The notes under the pieces were generated by a model. The model saw nothing but the letters and a program-made list of their open reading frames with translations, was not told the DNA's origin and made no database searches. The position numbers were made by a program, and so were the translations under genes. DNA of 6,116 nucleotides from an uncultured Oscillospiraceae bacterium. Lineage in GTDB: Bacteria > Bacillota > Clostridia > Oscillospirales > Oscillospiraceae. Below, piece by piece: positions 1 to 4,711 of the stretch. Each line of letters begins with the position of its first letter. Within the stretch, counting starts at the first letter, position 1. Where the stretch lies: positions 1-6,116 of the forward strand of contig CAKSWA010000066.1 in the NCBI GenBank assembly GCA_934511165.1. Reading direction: 5' to 3'.

Positions 1-34
1 GCAACCGTACATGGGTATATTCTCTTTTTGACAT

Positions 35-134
35 AACAGCACCCCCTGATGTAGTTCTATTTTCCTACATCAGGGGGGGGTTTGTCTATTGTCCGTTTTT
101 ACTGGTCCTGTTCAGTCGCGCCGGGGGTGCTGTT
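35..134. repeat. 100-bp segment bounded by perfect 12-bp inverted repeats
   Basis: AACAGCACCCCC at 35-46 is exactly repeated in inverted orientation as GGGGGTGCTGTT at 123-134. The left arm overlaps the left arm of a second, internal hairpin (42-54 with 65-77), so the CCCCC stretch at 42-46 can pair with either partner. The right arm ends 3 bp from the stop codon of the minus-strand lipoprotein gene. The layout could be a small non-coding repeat element with terminal inverted repeats, or a composite terminator whose two pairings compete. No target-site duplication is visible: the flanks are gacat on the left and tcttta on the right. The repeat itself is read directly from the sequence; any mobility is speculation. 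Confidence 0.5.
42..77 (+). terminator. Intrinsic terminator-like hairpin
   Basis: A perfect 13-bp stem is formed by CCCCCTGATGTAG (42-54) and CTACATCAGGGGG (65-77) around a 10-nt loop. On the plus strand it is followed by GGG and then a T-rich stretch (TTTGTCTATT, 81-90), which suits termination of a gene lying left of the window. In the minus direction the stem is about 60 nt beyond the stop of the lipoprotein gene but is not followed by a T tract, so it may only act as a 3' end stabiliser there. The right arm sits in a run of eight G (73-80). Confidence 0.65.
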
Positions 135-137
135 TCT

Positions 138-956
138 TTATTTTGTCTGTGTGACGGTGAAGTCCGTGCCTGTCCACTCGACGCTCACCGTCCCGCCGTC
201 GGTGCGGAAAACCTCCGTTCCCGCCGCGGCGAGAGCCGCAAGGAGTTTATCCTCGATCTCCTCCGCCGGGGAGACCGTCGCCACGGCATAGCGCGGCGCT
301 GTCTGCGCGATGAGCTTCAAAAGCGGCTTGCTGCTGTCGCCGTGGTGCGGGAGCTTGATAAGCTCATAGCTTTCGAGCGCAGCGCCAAGCAGCTCGTTCA
401 GGCGTTTTTTCTTCGCGTCGCCGGGAAGCAGGAAGCTTTTGCCCCGCCATGTGACAGTCGTGACGAGGGAGTTGTTGTTATCGTCGCCATAATCGATGTC
501 GGGCGGATCGATTGTGAACGAGCCGTTTTCCGTCTTAACCGTGAAATCCTCCGTCAGGCGGAGGAACGGTACACCGCGCTCTTCCGCGGCGCTCTCCAAC
601 CGTGCGAAATACACCGATTTTTCCTCATAATCCGCCCCGATGATCTGCCCCACCGGGTAGGCACGCACGAGCGCCGCCGCCGAGCCGATGTGATCCTTAT
701 CGTAGTGGCTGAGTATGAGATAGTCGATGCGCTGCACGCCGCGGCGCTCGAGGGCGGCGCAGACGGCGTCAAAGTCGTCCTCGTCGGCGGCGTCGTTTAC
801 AACGGTAACGCCGTCCATGCAGACGATGATGCAATCGGATTTTCCGGTGTCAAGGATGTCCAGAGAGAAAGCGCCGCCATCCGGCGCGGCAGAGCCGCAC
901 GCGCAGAGCGAAAGCAGCGCGCAAAGCGCCAAAAGCGCGGCAAGGCATCGTTTCAT
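138..956 (-). CDS. Lipoprotein with ComEC C-terminal-type metallo-beta-lactamase fold
   Basis: This is a 272-residue protein. It starts with a lipoprotein signal peptide: KR at residues 2-3, a hydrophobic stretch to about residue 19, and the lipobox LCAC with Cys20 as the lipidated residue. It should therefore be anchored on the outer face of the membrane. The rest is a metallo-beta-lactamase domain. The metal motif HxDxDH is SHYDKDH (H84, D86, D88, H89), followed by NNSLV (about 161-165), LLPGDA (D180) and LPHHGD (H204, H205). This set and order match the C-terminal hydrolase domain of ComEC/Rec2 DNA-uptake proteins and the stand-alone 'MBL fold metallo-hydrolase' relatives common in Bacillota. 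The ComEC membrane channel and OB domain are absent. The opening strand reads LDTGKSDCIIV where ComEC proteins usually have DVGQGDA. The start is backed by AAAGGAGA (966-973), 10 nt or fewer upstream. A nuclease or phosphodiesterase role is possible, but the substrate is unknown. Confidence 0.88.
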   Translation of the reverse strand: MKRCLAALLALCALLSLCACGSAAPDGGAFSLDILDTGKSDCIIVCMDGVTVVNDAADEDDFDAVCAALERRGVQRIDYLILSHYDKDHIGSAAALVRAYPVGQIIGADYEEKSVYFARLESAAEERGVPFLRLTEDFTVKTENGSFTIDPPDIDYGDDNNNSLVTTVTWRGKSFLLPGDAKKKRLNELLGAALESYELIKLPHHGDSSKPLLKLIAQTAPRYAVATVSPAEEIEDKLLAALAAAGTEVFRTDGGTVSVEWTGTDFTVTQTK

Positions 957-992
957 GGAAAGCGATCTCCTTTCTCCGGGAAGAAAACGCGG

Positions 993-1021
993 TTTACTTT
1001 TCCCGCGCCCGGAAGTATAAT
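993..1021 (+). promoter_or_regulatory. Sigma-A-type promoter of the acetyltransferase gene
   Basis: The -35 box TTTACT (993-998) and the perfect -10 box TATAAT (1016-1021) are separated by 17 bp. The expected transcription start is near 1028, giving a leader of about 27 nt before the ATG at 1055. The same AT core read on the other strand gives TATACT (1019-1014), which may serve the divergent lipoprotein gene, although no good -35 box is visible for that direction. Confidence 0.75.
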
Positions 1022-1054
1022 CAAAATAACAAAAACATTTTCGGAGGAAAAACC

Positions 1055-1501
1055 ATGGAGCTTGTCGTAAAACACTATTCCGAACTGACGGCGGACGAGC
1101 TGTACGACATTCTGCACGTGCGCGTGCTCGTATTCGTTGTGGAGCAGAAATGCCCCTACGAGGAGGTAGATGGACGCGACAAACAGGCGTACCACGTGTT
1201 TCTGCGCGACGAGACCGGCATCAAGGCGTATCTCCGCGTGCTCGACCGGGGCGTATCGTTTGAAGAGGTATCCATCGGCCGCGTGCTGACGACCGAACGC
1301 GGCTGCGGCTACGGCCACAAAATTCTCGAAGCCGGCATCGCCGCGGCGCAGGAAAAGTACGGCGCCGAGTCTATCCGCATTGAAGCGCAGACCTACGCGC
1401 GCAAGCTCTATGAGGATCACGGCTTCCGGCAGGACGGCGAGGAATTTCTGGAGGATGATATCCCCCACATCCCCATGATCTGGAATGCGCCGAAGGGCTG
1501 A
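1055..1501 (+). CDS. elaA: ElaA-family GNAT N-acetyltransferase
   Basis: At 148 residues the protein has the usual single-domain GNAT length. The N-terminal block LYDILHVRVLVFVVEQKCPY (about 17-36), followed by EEVDGRD, is the signature of the ElaA family. The acetyl-CoA pyrophosphate-binding loop is RGCGYG (82-87, fitting R/QxxGxG/A) after strand IGRVLTT. The later block AQTYARKLYEDHGF (111-124) supplies the Tyr119 position usual for the general acid, and the end HIPMIW (138-143) also fits ElaA. It should transfer an acetyl group from acetyl-CoA to an amine; the physiological substrate of ElaA proteins is not established. The ATG is preceded by GGAGG (1043-1047) at 7 nt. The gene has its own promoter (993-1021) and terminator (1520-1553), so it is probably monocistronic. 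The symbol reflects family membership, not demonstrated function. Confidence 0.92.
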   Translation: MELVVKHYSELTADELYDILHVRVLVFVVEQKCPYEEVDGRDKQAYHVFLRDETGIKAYLRVLDRGVSFEEVSIGRVLTTERGCGYGHKILEAGIAAAQEKYGAESIRIEAQTYARKLYEDHGFRQDGEEFLEDDIPHIPMIWNAPKG

Positions 1502-1519
1502 TTCGTTACTTATAATGTG

Positions 1520-1553
1520 TCCCCGGAGGATCGCTTCAGCGATCCTCCGGGGA
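1520..1553 (+). terminator. Strong intrinsic terminator between convergent genes
   Basis: A perfect inverted repeat pairs TCCCCGGAGGATCGCT (1520-1535) with its complement at 1538-1553, around a very short loop (TTCA if the last pair opens). On the plus strand it is followed by TATTCTTTTATT, so it is a clear rho-independent terminator for the acetyltransferase, starting 18 nt after its stop. It lies 7 bp past the stop of the convergent MFS gene; in that direction the tail (ACACATTATAAG) is poor in T, so termination from the right is likely weaker. Confidence 0.9.
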
Positions 1554-1560
1554 TATTCTT

Positions 1561-2820
1561 TTATTCCGCCGTCTCCACCGGTTCAATCACATTTTCCTCG
1601 TACAGGCGCGGATAGCGCGCCCGGTCGCGGAAAAGGAGCCATACGGACAGCAGGATGGAGATCGTAAGCGCACCGATTGTCAGCCCCCAGGCGGCCGTTG
1701 AACCGTAAGCGTCGTATGCCTTGCCTTCGGCAATGTTGAAAATGCCGCGCAGAATGGTATACGCCACGCCGGATACGCTGTTGATTCGTCCGCGGTGCGA
1801 GGCCGGAGTGCGCGCGGAGAGATACGGCCCGTCGGCAATGGTATTGATGATCTCGCCCCAGGTGAAAATGAGCATGGCGGCATAGTACATCGGGATCGTG
1901 CCGAGGAACGTGAGGAACAGGATATATCCCACCAGAAACAGCAGCTTTCCCGTCAGGAGCTTTTTCGTATCGATCATGCGGCGGAAAAGGCGCGTAATGA
2001 ACGGAGTGAACAAAACGACAACGATGCAGTTTAGACTCGACACCGTACCGTAGATCACCGCGCCGTTCTCGCCGTGGATGCGGCCAAGATCCAGCGGCAT
2101 AAGATAGCCGTACTGATCGTAAGCCGCACTGCACAGTGCGGATACGGCAAGATACAGCAGAATCGTCGGATTCTGGCGGAGAATGGCAAAAATGCTCTCC
2201 CCGTCTCTCGCGCGCTGGTACTCGGCGCGGCTGCCGGTCTGCACCACGGGCGTAATATCCCGCACGAAAAACCAGATAAGGATCGTTGAGCAGCCGATGG
2301 CAACGCCGCTGATGATGAAAGCAAGCCAAAGGTAGTTCTTGAAGAGCAGACCGCTGAGCGTCGGCGAAAGGACGAGGCCCAGATTTGCGCCCCAGTACTG
2401 GAGCGAGTAGGCCTTATCGCGCTCTTCGAGCGGCGTGATATCGGCAATGATGGAGTTGTATGCTGGTCCCTCGATGGTCTGGAAAAGGCTGGCAACAAAC
2501 ATGAGCACAATCGTCCCCATGCCAAGCGGGACGCACCCGCAGAGGATATAGCACACAACCGATACAATGTCGCCGACAATGATGATGTTCTTTTTGTTGA
2601 GCCGGTCGGCGAGCTTACCGCCGAAAAGAGTGGCCGGCATCATCAAAATACCGAACACCGCCGTCAGTATGGCAATGTTTCCAGCGCTCATGCCGAGCTT
2701 CTGGTTGAGGATCATCGTGAGCATCGGCCAGACCATCGAGCCCATGTTTGTCACAATCCGCCCGAAGAAGAGAACATAGTTCTCCCGGCGGAGCCCCTTA
2801 TACTGTGAAAAGAAGTGCAT
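1561..2820 (-). CDS. MFS transporter (multidrug-efflux-like)
   Basis: This is a 419-residue integral membrane protein of normal major facilitator length, with about 12 hydrophobic segments. Roughly these are 16-38, 48-66, 79-97, 101-117, 141-160, 165-187, then after a hydrophilic middle loop (188-215) 219-240, 254-275, 288-306, 311-329, 345-365 and 376-397. The MFS motif A loop between helices 2 and 3 is visible as GGKLADRLNKKN (67-78), with Asp72 and Arg73. It should be a proton-coupled or facilitated exporter in the cytoplasmic membrane. The sequence most resembles the MDR-type MFS proteins of Bacillota, but no substrate can be read from it. The start is supported by GAGGGA (2834-2829) with an 8-nt spacing. 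It follows the DUF362 gene after 62 bp with no terminator or convincing promoter between, so co-transcription is likely. Confidence 0.92.
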   Translation of the reverse strand: MHFFSQYKGLRRENYVLFFGRIVTNMGSMVWPMLTMILNQKLGMSAGNIAILTAVFGILMMPATLFGGKLADRLNKKNIIIVGDIVSVVCYILCGCVPLGMGTIVLMFVASLFQTIEGPAYNSIIADITPLEERDKAYSLQYWGANLGLVLSPTLSGLLFKNYLWLAFIISGVAIGCSTILIWFFVRDITPVVQTGSRAEYQRARDGESIFAILRQNPTILLYLAVSALCSAAYDQYGYLMPLDLGRIHGENGAVIYGTVSSLNCIVVVLFTPFITRLFRRMIDTKKLLTGKLLFLVGYILFLTFLGTIPMYYAAMLIFTWGEIINTIADGPYLSARTPASHRGRINSVSGVAYTILRGIFNIAEGKAYDAYGSTAAWGLTIGALTISILLSVWLLFRDRARYPRLYEENVIEPVETAE

Positions 2821-2882
2821 AAATGTTTTCCCTCGTAATTCTCCCGTATCTTCTCTCTTTCTTTGCTTCTCCTTCTATGCCG
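2821..2882 (-). other. Purine-rich spacer between the DUF362 and MFS genes
   Basis: On the coding (minus) strand this 62-bp gap is nearly all purine (AGAAGGAGAAG, AAAGAAAGAGAGAAG, GGGAGAA and so on). It contains the ribosome site of the MFS gene (GAGGGA) and an extra AGAAGGAG nearer the DUF362 stop. No hairpin and no convincing -10/-35 pair is seen, which supports a two-gene transcript. Confidence 0.5.
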
Positions 2883-4031
2883 CTACTTGCTCAAAAGCCG
2901 CGCGACGAACGAGCGCTGCGCGCGCATCGCCCCCGAGGGGCAGAATTCCTGGCAGCAGAAGCACCGGACGCATTTCTTCCGGTCGATTACGGCGCGCTTA
3001 TTCACGATCGTGATCGCGCCCGCCGGGCAGAGCCGCGCGCAATGGCCGCAGCCGGTACAGCCCTCGCCGAGCGCCGGGCGCGAGCGAAGCAGCACGGCGA
3101 TGCATTTTTTCACGATCTTCCGGAACGGCTTATCCTCCGGGTTCGGCGCAAACCAGCTGCATGTGGCGCCGGAGCGGACAAAATCGTTCACGCGGTAGGC
3201 CGCGGCATCCTTCACGCCGAGTGGCTCGCCATCTTCGGAAAGAAGTCCCCGCTGCTTGGCCGCCGTAAGGTACGGCAGCTCCTTCTCCTCCAGGCCGAGC
3301 ATCCATGCGCACAGCCGGTCGAGTTCATAGGAGCTCGTCGAGGCGAGAAGCGCCCCCATGTGGCGCGGCGTGCCCTGCGTGGGGCCGTTGCCCTCCATAA
3401 TGTCCACGGCGTCACACAGGCAGAGCACCGGGCGGACATATTCGTTGAGATCAACGAGCATATTGGCAAACGCCATCGGATCGGGATAGCGGAAATGGTA
3501 TTCGCTCTTCACCGTGCCGGGGATGACGCCGTAGAGATTTTTTACCGCCGCCGTCATACCCATAAGCCCGTGCGCCTTCAGCTTGGAAAAGTTGATGACG
3601 GCGTCACATTTTTCGAGCCATGCGGTGTATTCAAAGCTTTTGACCGTGACGGCGTCCGGGAATTCGACCGCGTGGTGCGAAAAGTCGCGGTTGAGCTCGC
3701 CGCCGGCGGCTTCGCAGAGCGCGTAGTTTCCGAGCGAATAGACGCGGTTGAGCACCACGGCGGTAAACGGCTCGCCGGGGCTGTCGCCAAGGACGACCTC
3801 CGCCCCCCGCTCGCGCAGAAGGCGCGTCAATTCCGCGGCCATGACCGGATGGGTCGTCGCCGCCTGCTCCGGTTTTCTCGCCGCGCAGAGATTGAGCTTT
3901 ATGCCGATGCGCATGCCGGGCTTCACCCAATCGAGCCCACCGGCAGCGTCAAGCACTGCGAGGAGCGCGGCGCGCACCGTTTCCGGCGCGTAGTCCCCGC
4001 AGGGGACGATGGAAAGTTTCGGTTCCGGCAT
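2883..4031 (-). CDS. DUF362 domain protein with C-terminal 2x[4Fe-4S] ferredoxin domain
   Basis: The protein has 382 residues from the ATG at 4031. Residues about 1-300 form the DUF362 domain, with the family features GIKLNLC (43-49), THPV (60-63), LGDSPGEPF (81-89), INFSKLKAHGLMGMTAAVKN (146-165) and PDPMAFANMLVDLN (183-196). Residues about 320-370 form a bacterial ferredoxin domain. Its two cluster motifs are C325-x2-C328-x2-C331-x3-C335-P and C354-x2-C357-x2-C360-x3-C364-P; Cys359 is an extra cysteine. It is probably a cytoplasmic electron-transfer protein, since no signal peptide is seen. The function of DUF362 is not established. The start is chosen because AGGAGG (4043-4038) lies 6 nt upstream. 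A further in-frame ATG at 4076 would add 15 residues but lies upstream of the -10 box (4065-4070) and so outside the expected transcript. It heads a probable operon with the MFS gene and is divergent from the hydrogenase-type genes. Confidence 0.9.
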   Translation of the reverse strand: MPEPKLSIVPCGDYAPETVRAALLAVLDAAGGLDWVKPGMRIGIKLNLCAARKPEQAATTHPVMAAELTRLLRERGAEVVLGDSPGEPFTAVVLNRVYSLGNYALCEAAGGELNRDFSHHAVEFPDAVTVKSFEYTAWLEKCDAVINFSKLKAHGLMGMTAAVKNLYGVIPGTVKSEYHFRYPDPMAFANMLVDLNEYVRPVLCLCDAVDIMEGNGPTQGTPRHMGALLASTSSYELDRLCAWMLGLEEKELPYLTAAKQRGLLSEDGEPLGVKDAAAYRVNDFVRSGATCSWFAPNPEDKPFRKIVKKCIAVLLRSRPALGEGCTGCGHCARLCPAGAITIVNKRAVIDRKKCVRCFCCQEFCPSGAMRAQRSFVARLLSK

Positions 4032-4064
4032 GGTCAGCCTCCTGCTTTTACAGTCTAATTTTGT

Positions 4065-4093
4065 ATTATAGCACATCCGGCTCCTCGGCGCAA
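4065..4093 (-). promoter_or_regulatory. Extended -10 promoter of the DUF362-MFS operon
   Basis: Read on the minus strand, TATAAT (4070-4065) is preceded directly by TGC, an extended -10 element. TTGCGC (4093-4088) lies 17 bp upstream as a partial -35 box. The expected start of transcription is near 4058, leaving a leader of about 27 nt that contains the AGGAGG ribosome site for the ATG at 4031. Confidence 0.7.
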
Positions 4094-4137
4094 CGAAAGA
4101 ATGTATGTAAAAAATCTGTCATTGTTCGAAAAATAGG

Positions 4138-4166
4138 TTGATAACTGAACAGTTGTATGGTATACT
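4138..4166 (+). promoter_or_regulatory. Promoter of the hydrogenase-type operon
   Basis: TTGATA (4138-4143) and TATACT (4161-4166) are 17 bp apart, and TGG just before the -10 box gives a TGN extension. Each hexamer differs from consensus at one position. The stretch upstream (about 4095-4137) is AT-rich and could help as an UP element. Transcription should start near 4173, leaving about 56 nt of leader before the ATG at 4229. The ribosome site AGAGGGG (4212-4218) is 10 nt from that ATG. Confidence 0.75.
4141..4156. promoter_or_regulatory. Small dyad between the -35 and -10 boxes, possible operator
   Basis: AACTG (4143-4147) and CAGTT (4150-4154) form a 5-2-5 inverted repeat. One more match lies across a mismatch (A4141 with T4156). 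It sits in the promoter spacer and overlaps the end of the -35 box, where a bound repressor would block the polymerase. It does not match the Rex consensus (TTGTTAAN4TTAACAA), the usual redox regulator to expect for a clostridial hydrogenase. The regulator, if any, is unknown, and a dyad this short could be chance. Confidence 0.3.
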
Positions 4167-4228
4167 TATCGAGATAGTGTTTTTATGCGAAAAAGTGTCA
4201 TCTAATCAACAAGAGGGGAACAAGTGTT

Positions 4229-4711
4229 ATGTTATTTGATGGAGATTTCACTCTGACCGATCAGATCGTGGACAACCACGAGTGCAAGAGGGAAAATCTG
4301 ATCGGCATGATGCAGGACGTGCAGGAGCATTACAAGTACCTGCCGCCGGAGGTGCTGGTGCATCTGGCGGGACGGCTGCACATCAGTCCGGGCAAGGTAT
4401 ACAGCGTGGCGACGTTCTACGACCGCTTCTCGCTGGAAGCCAAAGGCAAGTACATTCTGCGCGTATGCGACGGCACCGCCTGCCATGTGCGCAAATCGCA
4501 GCCCATTCTGGAGGCTTTGCAGGAGCACCTCGGGCTGAACGAGAAAAAGGTGACGAGCAGCGACATGCTCTTCACGCTGGAAACCGTGGCATGCCTCGGC
4601 GCGTGCGGCCTTGCGCCGGTCCTCACCGTGAACGGTGAGGTTCATCCGAAAATGACGCCGGAGAAGGCTGTCGCGCTTGTGGAGCGCATCCGGAAGGAGG
4701 AGTCGAAATGA
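4229..4711 (+). CDS. NuoE/HydC/HndA-like [2Fe-2S] subunit of a bifurcating hydrogenase-type complex
   Basis: The 160-residue protein has the normal length for the 24-kDa thioredoxin-like [2Fe-2S] subunit of complex I and its hydrogenase relatives. An N-terminal helical part (about 20-66) ends in the family motif VYSVATFYDRF (57-67). The thioredoxin-like ferredoxin domain follows, with all four cluster ligands: C80-x4-C85 in the context RVCDGTACHVR, and C122-x3-C126 in the context ACLGACGLAP. It is a cytoplasmic electron-transfer subunit that works with the flavoprotein encoded next; the genes overlap by 4 bp (ATGA), which suggests translational coupling. In bifurcating hydrogenases this subunit is HydC (HndA in the NADP-reducing type). 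No symbol is given because the catalytic subunit is outside the window and the naming differs between complex types. A NAD-dependent formate dehydrogenase-type complex remains an alternative. Confidence 0.93.
   Translation: MLFDGDFTLTDQIVDNHECKRENLIGMMQDVQEHYKYLPPEVLVHLAGRLHISPGKVYSVATFYDRFSLEAKGKYILRVCDGTACHVRKSQPILEALQEHLGLNEKKVTSSDMLFTLETVACLGACGLAPVLTVNGEVHPKMTPEKAVALVERIRKEESK
4621..4640. repeat. Perfect 9-bp inverted repeat inside the NuoE-like gene
   Basis: CCTCACCGT (4621-4629) and ACGGTGAGG (4632-4640) pair perfectly around GA, giving a tight hairpin in the mRNA. It encodes the stretch LTVNGEV, about 70 nt before the stop codon and the start of the next gene. No T tract follows, so it is not a terminator. 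It could modulate mRNA folding or be a by-product of codon choice. Confidence 0.4.

Noticed and set aside
35..134. Integron attC-like recombination site (AAC...GTT ends)
   Set aside because: The outer boxes do not fit RYYYAAC and GTTRRRY (the flanks read acataac and gtttctt), and no cassette array or integrase is present.
342..1070. Long plus-strand open frame (242 aa) opposite the lipoprotein gene
   Set aside because: It is antisense to a well-supported gene, is rich in Arg/Ala/Val as expected from the complement of GC-rich codons, has no recognisable domain, and overlaps the ElaA promoter and start.
953..1468. Minus-strand open frame of 171 aa opposite the ElaA gene
   Set aside because: It is antisense to a gene with clear GNAT motifs, a promoter and a terminator, and would end inside the lipoprotein start region.
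2823..4058. Plus-strand open frame of 411 aa opposite the DUF362 gene
   Set aside because: It mirrors the DUF362 gene almost exactly, has an Arg/His/Ala-rich composition and no family motif, whereas the minus-strand protein has two intact ferredoxin motifs and a ribosome site.
4124..4156. Rex binding site upstream of the hydrogenase-type operon
   Set aside because: TTGTT occurs at 4122-4126 but no matching AACAA half-site lies at the proper spacing; the only dyad nearby (AACTG-AA-CAGTT) does not fit the Rex consensus.
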